Part shown: piece by piece, positions 28,353 through 38,421 of the stretch
Layout of the letters: each line of letters opens with the position of its first letter
Numbering within the stretch: the stretch's first letter is position 1
DNA from: an uncultured Pelagibacteraceae bacterium
GTDB taxonomy: Bacteria; Pseudomonadota; Alphaproteobacteria; Pelagibacterales; Pelagibacteraceae
Direction of reading: 5' to 3'
NCBI GenBank assembly: GCA_902619925.1
Contig: CACNFY010000003.1
Coordinates: forward strand, 28,622-92,621
DNA length: 64,000 nucleotides
Made by a program: the position numbers and the translations under genes
Notes under the pieces: model-generated
The model's input: only the letters and a program-made list of their open reading frames with translations
What the model was told of the DNA's origin: nothing
The model's database searches: none

Positions 28353-29075
28353 TCACATATTTTCATTTTTGTAAATATATTCGAACGTTTTTCTAAATGG
28401 CATTTTAGCTTTAAATATTTTTTTAAAATTATTTTTTCTTAATAAGTTGTGCATATCAGAAAAACTATAATTTTTGATTAGCATGTTATGATAATGATGC
28501 TCAAATAAAATATATTTAGTATTTTGGATATATTTTCCTAGGCCATTAAGTACATAAAATTCATATCCTTCAGTGTCCAATTTTATAAAATCAATATTCT
28601 TAATATTAGAGTCTAAAATGAATTTATCTAATCTTATCTGATTAGTATTTATTTTTTGAGAATAATTTTTTTTCTTATACAAAAAACCACTTTTTTTTCT
28701 AAAGTATTTTGAGTTTTGATTAATATCAATCAAAGTCGATGAAGAGCTTTCATCAAGTTGATTTATTTTTTTTTCTTGATTTTTATCTCCAGCCGCTAAA
28801 TTATAAATATAAATATTAGATTGATTAAATTTTTTTTTTAATTTTTCAGTTCTATTTTTAAGTAAATTATAATTTTTTAAACTAGCCTCAAAAGAATATA
28901 TGCTTTTAATGCTAAAATTATTACAAAACAAATCAATAGACTCTCCAATATGAGCACCTACATCAAAAAAAATATTAAAACTTTCAATTTCAAGTGATTT
29001 CAAATATTTAATTATTTTTTTTTTATGAAAATAATCAAAAAATTTCAGAAATAGGATTGATAAATTTTTAATCAT
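28353..29075 (-). CDS. FkbM-family methyltransferase
   Basis: A 240-residue S-adenosylmethionine-dependent methyltransferase with FFDVGAHIGESIDLF, a YSFEAS acidic strand end, NLAAGD and the family-typical FIKLDTEGYEFYVLNGLG. It probably O-methylates a glycan sugar. It lies 4 bases after the large membrane protein gene and is part of the leftward unit 26.3-31.4 kb. The sequence is quite different from the FkbM proteins at 21.5 and 30.8 kb, so these are not recent duplicates. Confidence 0.86.
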   Translation of the reverse strand: MIKNLSILFLKFFDYFHKKKIIKYLKSLEIESFNIFFDVGAHIGESIDLFCNNFSIKSIYSFEASLKNYNLLKNRTEKLKKKFNQSNIYIYNLAAGDKNQEKKINQLDESSSSTLIDINQNSKYFRKKSGFLYKKKNYSQKINTNQIRLDKFILDSNIKNIDFIKLDTEGYEFYVLNGLGKYIQNTKYILFEHHYHNMLIKNYSFSDMHNLLRKNNFKKIFKAKMPFRKTFEYIYKNENM

Positions 29076-29079
29076 AAAA

Positions 29080-30756
29080 CTAATTAATATTTATAAACAT
29101 GTATGTTTTATATTTTTTTGTTACTTCATAGTCTCCATTAAAATCACATTCAGTTTTTATTTTGCAATTGTCATATATATTTATAAGTCCACTTATTCTA
29201 TTATTTATCCTGTAATGATTATCAGACAATTCATATCTAAAATCCTGAAAGGGGTTAAAATTATATTTAATAATTTCATCATTAATTCTATTTACATTTC
29301 TAAATAAAAATATTATTGCAGTTACTAATAATAAAACTGAAATTCTTTTTTGAAGTTGTTTAAAGTTAAGTTTATTTCTCTCTAAAAATTTTGAAATAGG
29401 AATAAATATTAATAAACATATTAATATATACCCTCCATATCTTAAGGCTGGATGGTTATAAAACCATTCAAAAAATAAAATTATTAGAAAAAAATAAATA
29501 GGTAATAAATATGTATCTTGTTTTTTCTTATTTTTTTTTGCAGAAAAAAAACTTAAATAAATTATTAAAATTAAAAATAAAATACCAAAAAGAAAATCAG
29601 ATACTTTATTAAAAAAATAATTATCTATCCAATTAGGCACCCAATTAAAATACATTATGTGATTTTCAATATTATCTACCTTAAAATTTGGTCCAGCTCC
29701 TGCTTTAGCCCAATTTTCGTAATGAGAATTCATAAGCTTTACATCATTAATAAGAATTGACCATTCAAAATCTGAAAAGCATGTAAAGTAAACTGGGTAT
29801 ACTAAACATCCTGTATTGAAAAAATTTACTAAAAGCACACTTAAGATTAATAAAGTAGCAAGATAAAATGGTATGATTTTTAGCAAATTTTTCAAAATAC
29901 CTAATTTATCATTTTTTTTTAATAAAAATAATATTGGGATTAAAATTATAAAATATACAAAATAAAAACTTTTTAATGATATAATTAAACTCGATAAAAT
30001 AAGTATCTTGCCTAAAAAGATGTCACTAGTTCTTAAAAATTTAAAAAATATGAAAATTTCAATAAATAACAAAAATATTAAAATTTGTGCAGATCTATCA
30101 GAACCATGCTCAGAAATTCTGTAAAAGAAAATAAAAATGAAAATTATACTTAATAAAATTAGGAAAAATATGTAGTCATTATCTCTCTCTAAATACTTAT
30201 AATTTAATAAAGTTATTAAATGAATTAAAGAATAACCCATGATTATAATAGCTCCAATGTGAAACATGTATTTCTCAACAATTGGTAAATAGAATAGTGA
30301 ATTCAAATAAAATATTGATGAAGGTGTTCTAAAACCGTGATTAAAATTTCCGACACCAATTAAAAATTTACTTTCGTTAATATAGTTTGTATAGCCAAAA
30401 TGGTAGTAAGAAAAATCATCATGAGTTTTAAAAGCTATAAATGCAAAAAATAATATTAAAAAAACAGATATAAATATTTTTAATTCAAAATTGTATTTTA
30501 TTTTATTATAGTTTAAAAAAAACATTATTAATCCAGTTAAAATAACTAGAAAATTATGTTCTAAGTTATGTGAGAAAAAAAAATGAGATACGTAAGAATA
30601 AATTGTAAGTATAAATATACCTACTAACCCATCAAATCCTAAATTAAATAGGCTACTGCTCTTAAAAATAATTTTTCTAAAAACAATACCAAAACCTAAT
30701 ACAGCAACTACTATTAAAAAATAAAATATAAAAAATATTATTGGGTTAGCACTCAT
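29080..30756 (-). CDS. Large polytopic membrane protein, GT-C-like
   Basis: A 558-residue protein with roughly a dozen hydrophobic helices separated by short loops. The first large loop contains KTHDDFSYYHFGYTNY, an acidic pair after a helix as found in GT-C glycosyltransferases, which use polyprenyl-phosphate sugars at the outer face of the inner membrane. The C-terminal 80 residues are soluble. I do not recognise a specific family; a Wzy-type polymerase or an integral glycosyltransferase both fit the setting. It lies between two FkbM methyltransferases with essentially no spacing. Confidence 0.5.
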   Translation of the reverse strand: MSANPIIFFIFYFLIVVAVLGFGIVFRKIIFKSSSLFNLGFDGLVGIFILTIYSYVSHFFFSHNLEHNFLVILTGLIMFFLNYNKIKYNFELKIFISVFLILFFAFIAFKTHDDFSYYHFGYTNYINESKFLIGVGNFNHGFRTPSSIFYLNSLFYLPIVEKYMFHIGAIIIMGYSLIHLITLLNYKYLERDNDYIFFLILLSIIFIFIFFYRISEHGSDRSAQILIFLLFIEIFIFFKFLRTSDIFLGKILILSSLIISLKSFYFVYFIILIPILFLLKKNDKLGILKNLLKIIPFYLATLLILSVLLVNFFNTGCLVYPVYFTCFSDFEWSILINDVKLMNSHYENWAKAGAGPNFKVDNIENHIMYFNWVPNWIDNYFFNKVSDFLFGILFLILIIYLSFFSAKKNKKKQDTYLLPIYFFLIILFFEWFYNHPALRYGGYILICLLIFIPISKFLERNKLNFKQLQKRISVLLLVTAIIFLFRNVNRINDEIIKYNFNPFQDFRYELSDNHYRINNRISGLINIYDNCKIKTECDFNGDYEVTKKYKTYMFININ

Positions 30757-31442
30757 TATTTTAAACTAAAAAAAGCATCCATAAGTAAAATTTTTTCATT
30801 TCTATATTTTATTTTTGAGATAGAAATTAGTTTGTACTTATATTTATTCAGAAAACCGATTATATCGTAAAAATTTGGCTTAACGTCTTGATATCTTTCT
30901 ATAAATGATAATTCAACTTTTAAAAGTTTGATTTTTTTATTTTTTAGATTTTTTTTCATTCCTTTTAAAACATTCATTTCTTCACCCTGTACATCTATTT
31001 TACAAAAATCTATTACTTGGTTTTTATTAAAAAAATCATCAAATTTGATAGTTTTAATTTTAATTTTTTTATTCAACTTTTTTAAAGATTTAAATAAATT
31101 ATTTTGTTCATAAAAACTTGATTGAGAAGAAATATTGTACTGATAAAACGTTCTTGTCCCTTTTTTATTTGACAATGCATAATTAAAATTATCTATCTTT
31201 AGATTTGAGTATCTTTCTCTAATTTTTTCATTTAATTTTTTTATTGGTTCAAAAGTTACAATTCTTCTCATATTTAATATGTTGGACAAAAAGCCTACAT
31301 AATTTCCTTCATTTGTACCTATATCTACATAAAATATTTTTTTATTATTAAATATATGTTTTAAAAGTTTTTTTTCATTTGAGACTGATGAAAATAAATA
31401 TGATATTGCATCGTCTAATTTTTGATAGTATTTGAGCAACAT
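30756..31442 (-). CDS. FkbM-family methyltransferase
   Basis: A 228-residue methyltransferase with YVDIGTNEGNYVGFL, RIVTFEPIKKLNEKI, NYALSNKKG and FCKIDVQGEEMNVLKGM, matching FkbM. The stop-start overlap with the following membrane protein is one base. It is the first gene of the leftward block ending at 5S and is divergent from a second polytopic gene at 31486, with 43 bases between the starts, where promoters for both directions must lie. Confidence 0.87.
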   Translation of the reverse strand: MLLKYYQKLDDAISYLFSSVSNEKKLLKHIFNNKKIFYVDIGTNEGNYVGFLSNILNMRRIVTFEPIKKLNEKIRERYSNLKIDNFNYALSNKKGTRTFYQYNISSQSSFYEQNNLFKSLKKLNKKIKIKTIKFDDFFNKNQVIDFCKIDVQGEEMNVLKGMKKNLKNKKIKLLKVELSFIERYQDVKPNFYDIIGFLNKYKYKLISISKIKYRNEKILLMDAFFSLK

Positions 31443-31485
31443 AGCTGTATTATTGGTCCTGTTATTTATAAAATAAAATTGTCAA

Positions 31486-32754
31486 ATGAATTTCAAGTTT
31501 ATAAAAAAAAATTATCATATCACAACTTTTATTTTACTTTATTTTAGTCTCATTATTGGTTTTTTATTTGGTGAAAATACAACTTTAGGTCCAAAATTTG
31601 ACTTTGAGCATGCTTTAAAACAATTACAGCTTTTTGAGGAAAATTTTTTTTATACGTTGTTAAATTATGATAATATTATTTATCCAACAAGAATTTCTCC
31701 TGTATTTATTATTATAATTTTATATTTAAAAAAAATATTTATTAATATTGAATTAGTCCGTTTTATTCTTCTTAATATAATTGTATTAAATCAAATCTAT
31801 TTTTACAAAAATTTAAAGTTAGTTTTTCTAAAAAAAAACAAATTTATAGATAAAAAAAATCTTTTTTTTCTGAGCACTGTAATATTTATTTCTCCTTCTT
31901 TTAGAGCTAATGCTGTTTGGCCGGAGAGTGCTATGGTTGGACTATTGTTTTTCAACATGTCTGTTTATTATTTTCTTAAGTTTAAAATTAAATTAATTAA
32001 TACTCACATATATCAAAACATCATATTTTTAGCCTTGGCATCTTATATAAGACCAAGCTTTGCCTTATTTGCTATTTTTTTTTTCGTTTTTTATTTTGTA
32101 AAAATTAAAGACTATATAATTTTAATAAAAATTATTTTTTTGAATTTAGTACTGTCATTACCAGCTTTTTATTATTTATTTGTTTTAGAGGTATTTTTTA
32201 TAAACAGTGGTGTAAGCGAAAGTTCTCTAAATTTAAACTATTTAAGTAAGATTGCAATAATATTTTCAATATATTTTTTTCATATTATACCTCTACTGTA
32301 TTTCAAAAAATTTTTTGTCGAAAATTTTTTTGAAAAAAAAAATTATTTGTTAATTTTAGCAACTATTATAATAGTTATTATTTCTCTACTAAACTTCAAT
32401 TATAATATCGATAACACTGGAGGTGGGATTTTTTTACATTTATCCTATTTTATTTCTGGTAATGATTTTCTATTTCTTTTACTGACACCTCTTTTTGTCT
32501 TTTTTTCAATTAAACTAGTTTTTATAAATCCAGGTGATAATTTACTTTTATTTATAATAATATTTTTAATTACCCCCCAATTTTCAATTTACCATAAGTA
32601 TTATGATCCATTAATTTTTATGCTAGCATTTTCGATTTTTAACTTTGATATCAAAGAGAAATATTTTTCTCGATCGAACATTTTAATTATATTTACATTT
32701 TATCTCTTGTATTATCTTACATCTTTAACTAATAGTTACTTTATAAATTTCTAA
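31486..32754 (+). CDS. Polytopic membrane protein of unknown function (possible polymerase/GT-C)
   Basis: A 422-residue, very hydrophobic protein with about ten predicted membrane helices. An early periplasmic loop contains GENTTLGPKFDFEHALKQL, with acidic residues after the first helix, and a later segment reads AVWPESAMVGLLFFN. I do not recognise a family; the position before a GT2 gene and its topology suggest an integral glycosyltransferase or glycan polymerase. The TAA stop overlaps the next ATG by one base, so the pair is coupled. It is one of the few plus-strand genes in the island. Confidence 0.5.
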   Translation: MNFKFIKKNYHITTFILLYFSLIIGFLFGENTTLGPKFDFEHALKQLQLFEENFFYTLLNYDNIIYPTRISPVFIIIILYLKKIFINIELVRFILLNIIVLNQIYFYKNLKLVFLKKNKFIDKKNLFFLSTVIFISPSFRANAVWPESAMVGLLFFNMSVYYFLKFKIKLINTHIYQNIIFLALASYIRPSFALFAIFFFVFYFVKIKDYIILIKIIFLNLVLSLPAFYYLFVLEVFFINSGVSESSLNLNYLSKIAIIFSIYFFHIIPLLYFKKFFVENFFEKKNYLLILATIIIVIISLLNFNYNIDNTGGGIFLHLSYFISGNDFLFLLLTPLFVFFSIKLVFINPGDNLLLFIIIFLITPQFSIYHKYYDPLIFMLAFSIFNFDIKEKYFSRSNILIIFTFYLLYYLTSLTNSYFINF

Positions 32755-33425
32755 TGGATTTGACTTTAGTAATACCTGCAAAAAAAGAAAAGGAATCCCT
32801 GCCATACGTTTTAGAGGAATTAAAAAAGTATAATTATAAATGTTTAATTGTATTGGAAAAAAATGATACAGAAACTATAGAGTCAATTAATAATTACGAT
32901 TGTGAAATAATTTATCAAAACAATTTAGGCTATGGGTCAGCTCTTATACAAGGAATAAATGCGACTAAAACAGAATATTTTTGTATATTTAACGCAGACG
33001 GATCTTTTATTCCAAACGAGATCAAACAGATGAAAGATGAATTAGAAAAAAATAACTTAGATTATGTATTTGGTTCAAGATATCAAAAAGGATCAAAAAG
33101 TGATGATGACACATTAGTGACTCTAATTGGTAATTATTTTTTTACATACTTTGGCAAGATATTTTTTAACCTAAATATTACAGATATTTTGTACACATTT
33201 GTGATCGGAAAAACCAAAAAAGCAAAAGAATTGAATTTAAAACAAAAAGATTTTACTTTTTGTGTAGAATTACCAATAAAGGCTAAAAGGTTAAATCAAA
33301 AAATGACTTCTTATACGTCTCACGAAAGAAGTAGGATTGCAGGTAGCAAAAAGGTTAATGCATTCAAAGATGGATTTTATATATTAATTTACTTATTTAA
33401 AATTTTTTTTAGAAAAGAAAAATAA
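32754..33425 (+). CDS. GT2-family glycosyltransferase (dolichyl-phosphate-mannose synthase-like)
   Basis: A 223-residue GT-A protein with LTLVIPAKKEKESLPYVLEEL at the N-terminus, a FNADGSF metal-binding motif, VFGSRYQKGSKSDDD and a C-terminal KVNAFKDGFYIL. The pattern is closest to the polyprenyl-phosphate mannosyl/glucosyltransferase branch, which charges a lipid with one sugar for use by membrane GT-C enzymes. That fits coupling to the polytopic protein just upstream. Its 3' end overlaps the convergent WecA-like gene by 37 bases. Confidence 0.85.
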   Translation: MDLTLVIPAKKEKESLPYVLEELKKYNYKCLIVLEKNDTETIESINNYDCEIIYQNNLGYGSALIQGINATKTEYFCIFNADGSFIPNEIKQMKDELEKNNLDYVFGSRYQKGSKSDDDTLVTLIGNYFFTYFGKIFFNLNITDILYTFVIGKTKKAKELNLKQKDFTFCVELPIKAKRLNQKMTSYTSHERSRIAGSKKVNAFKDGFYILIYLFKIFFRKEK

Positions 33426-34405
33426 GCATAAGAATAAATAAATATATTTATCAAAATCAACGAAATTAAAATATCCGTTTTAGATGAGAAATGATAACCA
33501 ATAAAAAATGTTGAAAAATTATATATATTAATAACAATTGAGCTAATATTATTAATAAAATTATTACTTTTTTTCTTAAATCTTAATTTTAAAAAATTAA
33601 AAAGTAGTTGATGTAAATGTTTAGTATCGGGAGTTATAGGAGAAAGCTTATAACTATACTTTCTTATAATTGAGAACAAATTTTCATAGCACGGATACCA
33701 TAATAATAAAATTATAAAATACGGTGATATATGTTGATTGCTCATATAAAGTTTTATTAAATAGATAGCAAATAAAAATCCTAACAAGTATGATCCACCA
33801 TCACCAAGGTAAATTTTGTTCATAAAGTTGAATACCAACAATACTAATAATGTAATCAGCAGCGATACTAAAAATTCACTGTTTTGAAATAGATAATTTT
33901 CTAGACCTAATAGAATTAAAAAAAACAAGATTATTGAGTAATAGGTAATTACTAGTCCGTTTAATCCATCAATAAAATTAGTTCCGTTAACAACAATTAA
34001 AATACAGAAACTTACAAATACTATATTAAAAAGCTTATACTCTAAAATAGTATCCAAAAAAACCAGCCTTGTTGATGATAATGTTATATCATTATTTAGT
34101 ACACATATTAATATTACAAGTATTTGTAAAAATAATCTAAACATAGGTGAGTTTAGTTTTTTTAAATCTGACAAGATTCCGATAAATGTTAAAATAAATA
34201 GATAAAAGTAGATAATATTCAGAAATTGATAATTAAAAATAAATATTGATATAAAAATGTAAGTACCTCCTATGGGGAGTATATAACTTTTGTTAGCAAA
34301 ATTTTGATGTGGATCTTTTTTAATTTTGAAAAGATAATAATTTTTAGTGAGGATATAATTAAGAGCTAAACAAATTATTATAAATATCAATGAATTAAAA
34401 ATCAT
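33389..34405 (-). CDS. WecA/MraY-family phospho-sugar transferase
   Basis: A 338-residue polytopic protein of the polyprenyl-phosphate N-acetylhexosamine-1-phosphate transferase family, which starts glycan assembly on undecaprenyl phosphate. Diagnostic motifs are NGTNFIDGLNGL, KIYLGDGGSYLLGFL and the cytoplasmic DTKHLHQLL, which matches the HxH loop of WecA/TagO rather than MraY. About ten membrane helices are visible. It is the last gene of the unit 38352 to 33389 and overlaps the GT2 stop by four bases. It is the obvious initiating enzyme for the island's glycan. Confidence 0.9.
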   Translation of the reverse strand: MIFNSLIFIIICLALNYILTKNYYLFKIKKDPHQNFANKSYILPIGGTYIFISIFIFNYQFLNIIYFYLFILTFIGILSDLKKLNSPMFRLFLQILVILICVLNNDITLSSTRLVFLDTILEYKLFNIVFVSFCILIVVNGTNFIDGLNGLVITYYSIILFFLILLGLENYLFQNSEFLVSLLITLLVLLVFNFMNKIYLGDGGSYLLGFLFAIYLIKLYMSNQHISPYFIILLLWYPCYENLFSIIRKYSYKLSPITPDTKHLHQLLFNFLKLRFKKKSNNFINNISSIVINIYNFSTFFIGYHFSSKTDILISLILINIFIYSYAYFSFLKKILNK

Positions 34406-35148
34406 ATTTTTTTCAAATAGTTTAATGAAAGAACTAAAATAAAATAAAAAGTTTTAAAAATATTCATTCCTTGATATACATAGTATACTTTGAAAGCATC
34501 AATAATTTTTTGAAACGTTGATGAAGACAAAGATCCAACATGACTCAACCAATAGACTAGAAAATTATTAATTCCATAAAAAGTAACACCTTGTTTTGAT
34601 AAATATAACCAACACACATAGTCCTCTTTAGTCTTAATATTTGGGAAAGGATATTTTAATTTCTTTAACACTTTTTTTTCAATCATAACCGTTGAGAGTC
34701 CAATATCACATGATTTAATCAAGCTTTGATAATTTTGATTTTTTGCATATCTTTTTGAGATTATTTTCCCTACAGAATTTTTTATATAATACGATGTGTG
34801 ACTAGCTACACATCTATTTTTTTTCATAAACATTAGTTGAAGGTATAATTTATTTTTCTTCCATAAATCATCACTATCTAAAAAAGCTATATATTTACCT
34901 TTTGAGGAATTGATGCCTTTATTTCTTGATAAACCTGCACCAAGATTTACTTTATTATTTATGAATTTTAATCTTTTATTTTTTATATTTACTAATTCGT
35001 CTATTTTTTTTATTGATGGGTTGTCATTCACAACAATAATTTCAACATTCTTATAAGTCTGATTCAACGCTGACAGTATTGATTTTTTTAATAATGTTAT
35101 ATTGCTATAAAAAGGTATAATTACGCTAACTAAATTTTTCATTTTCAA
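34402..35148 (-). CDS. GT2-family glycosyltransferase
   Basis: A 248-residue GT-A glycosyltransferase with SVIIPFYSNITLLKKSI, EIIVVNDNPS, the DxD-type FLDSDDLW motif and a DYVCWLYLSK segment. The C-terminal 20 residues are hydrophobic and could anchor the protein to the membrane. It overlaps its neighbours by four bases at both ends, in a coupled unit with the WecA-like transferase and two GT4 enzymes. The sugar added is not predictable from sequence. ATG at residue 3 is an alternative start. Confidence 0.9.
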   Translation of the reverse strand: MKMKNLVSVIIPFYSNITLLKKSILSALNQTYKNVEIIVVNDNPSIKKIDELVNIKNKRLKFINNKVNLGAGLSRNKGINSSKGKYIAFLDSDDLWKKNKLYLQLMFMKKNRCVASHTSYYIKNSVGKIISKRYAKNQNYQSLIKSCDIGLSTVMIEKKVLKKLKYPFPNIKTKEDYVCWLYLSKQGVTFYGINNFLVYWLSHVGSLSSSTFQKIIDAFKVYYVYQGMNIFKTFYFILVLSLNYLKKI

Positions 35149-36248
35149 AATTGACTTAATACTAATTTTTCAAAATTATTTTTTACGTTATTAACAGTAA
35201 ATTTTTTTAATACTTTTTTTGAAGGTATTATTTTTTTTTTTAGACTTTTTGGATCTTTTATAAATTTATCGACAGATTTGACAAATTTATCTTCGTTCAG
35301 TTTGTTTATTAATTTACCGTATTTACCATATGCAAGTGCTTCTGATATTCCTCCTTTACCATTATATGCAATTACAGGAACACTATAATTAAAAGCGTCT
35401 AAAAAACAATTTGGTAAACCCTCAAAATATGCTGTGTGTAACATTAGATCTGCATCGGCATAAATTTTATATTTATTTTTAGTGAAGGGTAATAAGAATA
35501 CTTTATTTTTTAATTTTAAATAACTTATTAATTTTTTTAAATTATTTTTTAACTTACCACCACCATAAATATATAGTTTATAATTATTATTTAATTTGCT
35601 TATCATTTTAATTAAAAATTCATGATTTTTTTGATCGCTAAATCTTCCTACTGATATTAACTTGATATTCTTTTTTTTCTTAATTTTTTTTTTATTTATT
35701 AATTTATCTATAGTTCCTGAATAAATAACGCTTGCTTTTATTTTGTATAAAAGTTTTAGCTCTTTTTTTAAAGTATAAGAATTAGTAATAACTTTATCAG
35801 CTTTTGAATAAGTATTTTTAATTAATTTTTTAATTATTATGTTTTTAAAAAAATTTACTAAATTGAAAAATAAATTAAGTTCATATAACGAAGTTCTTTC
35901 GTAAAGAAAAATTTTTAGATTTTTTATATCTCTTAAAAATAAAATTGATAATATGTTTGAATAATTAATGTTTGAGATAAATAAATTTCGATGTTTATCT
36001 TTAGTAGATATCAACAAAATTTTTCTTATTTTGAAAAAACTAAAGAAAGTTTTGAAAAAAAAAATGTTTGTCTTAATATTTATAACATTTACATGTGAAG
36101 GTATATTTTTTTTATAAACACTATTTCCAATAAATATCATGTTTATTTTAAATTGTTTTCTATTAATATTTTTTAGTAAATTCAATATTGCTATTGAGGC
36201 ACCTCCATAGTTGAAATTTGCTACAAAAAAAAATAAATTTATTTTCAT
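35145..36248 (-). CDS. GT4-family glycosyltransferase
   Basis: A 367-residue GT-B enzyme with NFNYGGASIAILNLLK as acceptor-domain loop, LISVGRFSDQKNHEF, KLYIYGGGK and the donor motif EGLPNCFLDAFNYSVP. It presumably extends the lipid-linked oligosaccharide started by the WecA-like enzyme two genes downstream. The protein is extremely lysine-, isoleucine- and asparagine-rich, like its neighbours. The start shares one base with the stop of the upstream GT4 gene. Confidence 0.9.
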   Translation of the reverse strand: MKINLFFFVANFNYGGASIAILNLLKNINRKQFKINMIFIGNSVYKKNIPSHVNVINIKTNIFFFKTFFSFFKIRKILLISTKDKHRNLFISNINYSNILSILFLRDIKNLKIFLYERTSLYELNLFFNLVNFFKNIIIKKLIKNTYSKADKVITNSYTLKKELKLLYKIKASVIYSGTIDKLINKKKIKKKKNIKLISVGRFSDQKNHEFLIKMISKLNNNYKLYIYGGGKLKNNLKKLISYLKLKNKVFLLPFTKNKYKIYADADLMLHTAYFEGLPNCFLDAFNYSVPVIAYNGKGGISEALAYGKYGKLINKLNEDKFVKSVDKFIKDPKSLKKKIIPSKKVLKKFTVNNVKNNFEKLVLSQF

Positions 36249-37393
36249 TAAATTAATATTTCATTAAGAATTTTAAAGTGTCCATATAATGTAAAATTTT
36301 TGCAAATTTTTTTAAAATTAATTATTTTGCTATTTATTAATTTTTGATCCTCCAACATATATTTGTCAAAAATTCGAATAAAATCTTCCGAAGAATTATT
36401 CTCAAATAAAAAACCATTTTTTCCTCCCATCATTAACTCTTCAGGTCCATTTGGACAATTACTTGAAATAATAATTTTATTTGCAAATCCAGCCTCTAGT
36501 AAAACAAAGCCAGGGTCTTCCCATAAAGATGTTAATACAAAAGCTTTTGAATTTTTAATGTATGGAAATATGTTTTTTTTATGTCCTAATAGAAATACTT
36601 TAGAGTTAAGATTATTTCTATCTATCTCTTTTTGTAATATATTCCTATTCTCTCCATCTCCCAAAATAAATAAATTAAGATTTTTATATTTTTTTATTAA
36701 ATTGGGAAAATTTTTAATTAAAAAAATTTGATTTTTTTGATTGGTAAGTCTCCCAATTGAAATTATAGAATTTTCTTTTGATATGCCATTGGGTAAATCT
36801 ATTTTTTGTTTCATCAAATTATTAATCCTTTTTACGTATATTGCAGGGTCTGGCAAAAAAACTATTTTATTTTCGTTAAAAATTTTTTGTTTTTTTATAT
36901 ATTCCATTGTCAATTTCGTCGGTGCTGTAACCAAATGAATTTTATTAGATATCAAATTCCAGTAAAATTTCCTAAAATTATTTAATTTAGGGTAACCCGA
37001 AATCCTTAAAATAATTTTGGTTTTGTAATTAAAAAATAACAAAAGGAATAGAGGAACGTAAGTTATTAAATGGACAATTAAATATTCAGGTTTTTCCTTT
37101 TTTAAAACATTGTGCAACTTTACTACCGTCAAAAAAAATACCATTAAATATGAAAATCTACTTTTAAGAAAACCTAGTTTTGGTAAATACTTAATAATAT
37201 TTGTTTTAAAAAAATTTATTTTTTTTATATTATTTTTATCTAATTCAGTTTTTTCATGCCACTCACCCAATGAATTTATAATTATCGGATCAATTTTTTT
37301 ATTAGAAAATTTTTTTAAGGATAAGGCTGAATAAATTACAGCGTTTATAGTCGCTACATTACTTATAAAAGGACACCAGTAAAATACTCTCAT
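36248..37393 (-). CDS. GT4-family glycosyltransferase
   Basis: A 381-residue GT-B glycosyltransferase. The C-terminal donor domain is clear: ISIGRLTNQKNQIF, LFILGDGENRN, FLLGHKKNIFPYI and the acidic EDPGFVLLEAGFANK followed by CPNGPEELM. The N-terminal acceptor domain is divergent. It is coupled by one-base overlaps to the epimerase upstream and the GT4 downstream, so the five genes between 38352 and 33389 probably form one operon for a single repeat unit. Confidence 0.9.
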   Translation of the reverse strand: MRVFYWCPFISNVATINAVIYSALSLKKFSNKKIDPIIINSLGEWHEKTELDKNNIKKINFFKTNIIKYLPKLGFLKSRFSYLMVFFLTVVKLHNVLKKEKPEYLIVHLITYVPLFLLLFFNYKTKIILRISGYPKLNNFRKFYWNLISNKIHLVTAPTKLTMEYIKKQKIFNENKIVFLPDPAIYVKRINNLMKQKIDLPNGISKENSIISIGRLTNQKNQIFLIKNFPNLIKKYKNLNLFILGDGENRNILQKEIDRNNLNSKVFLLGHKKNIFPYIKNSKAFVLTSLWEDPGFVLLEAGFANKIIISSNCPNGPEELMMGGKNGFLFENNSSEDFIRIFDKYMLEDQKLINSKIINFKKICKNFTLYGHFKILNEILI

Positions 37394-38352
37394 TAAAATT
37401 TATTTATAGATTCTTTAAAATACCAATTTATTGTTTTTTTAAATCCATTTTGAAAACTTGTAAACTTTTCAAACTTAACAATTTTTTTTATTAATTTATT
37501 ATTACCATGTGTATTTAAAACATCAGCTTTGTGTTTTTTTATGAGTTTAATTTTGTCAAAATTGTATTTAGTTCTAAAATTCTCACATATTTTTTTAATA
37601 CTAATAGGTTTTGAATTGCATATATTAGCTATGTTAAAATTATATTTTTTTAAATACAATAATTTTACTAAAATAGTCACTACATCTCCGATATACGTAA
37701 AATCTCTTTTATGCTCACCATAATTGTTTAAATAAAAATATTTATTATTTTTATAAGATTTTATTAATTTAAATAAAAACATATCAGGTCTACCCCATTC
37801 ACCGTAAACAGTAAAAAATCTGATTCCACATATATTTAATTTATACTTCTTCTTATATATTTTTGCTAACTTCTCATTTTTTATTTTAGTTCTTGCGTAA
37901 ATATTATTTGGTCTTACTTTGTCTTTTTCACTTGTAGGAAACTTATGGGTATTCCCATAAACTGAACTTGAGGATGCATATATTATTTTTTTCGGTTTTA
38001 TTTTAATTATTCCGTCTAGAATATTTTTAAAACCTTTATCATTAACATCATAATATTTTTTTGGATTTATTAAGGAATATCTAACTCCTGCTTGAGCAGC
38101 AAAATGCATCACTACATCAAAATTATTTTTTTTAAACATTTTTGATAATTTTGACTTATTTCTTATATCCAGATTTTGAAAATAAAAATTTTTATTTTTA
38201 TTAATTTGGCTTAGTCTTTTTTTTTTATACTTTATAGAATAGTAATTATCAAAATTGTCTATACCGTAAACTAAAATTTTTTTATTTTGAAGAAGTTTAG
38301 AAGCGATTGAAAAACCAATAAAGCCTGCAACCCCAGTAATTAAAATTTTCAT
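37393..38352 (-). CDS. UDP-glucuronate 4-epimerase-like SDR
   Basis: A 319-residue extended SDR with ITGVAGFIGFSIASKLL, GIDNFDNYYS, HFAAQAGVRYSL, a catalytic YARTK (Tyr-x-x-x-Lys) and RFFTVYGEWGRPDM. The AQAGVRYS and WGRPDM segments are typical of the branch that converts UDP-glucuronate to UDP-galacturonate in capsule clusters. It is the 5' gene of the five-gene glycosyltransferase unit and is divergent from the GT2 at 38422 across a 69-base AT-only gap with a T10 run. A related nucleotide-sugar epimerase is the alternative. Confidence 0.85.
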   Translation of the reverse strand: MKILITGVAGFIGFSIASKLLQNKKILVYGIDNFDNYYSIKYKKKRLSQINKNKNFYFQNLDIRNKSKLSKMFKKNNFDVVMHFAAQAGVRYSLINPKKYYDVNDKGFKNILDGIIKIKPKKIIYASSSSVYGNTHKFPTSEKDKVRPNNIYARTKIKNEKLAKIYKKKYKLNICGIRFFTVYGEWGRPDMFLFKLIKSYKNNKYFYLNNYGEHKRDFTYIGDVVTILVKLLYLKKYNFNIANICNSKPISIKKICENFRTKYNFDKIKLIKKHKADVLNTHGNNKLIKKIVKFEKFTSFQNGFKKTINWYFKESINKF

Positions 38353-38421
38353 TGTATAAAAGTTATTTTAAAATAAAAGATATTGTTATATTTTTTTTTT
38401 AATAATTAAACACTAAAATTT

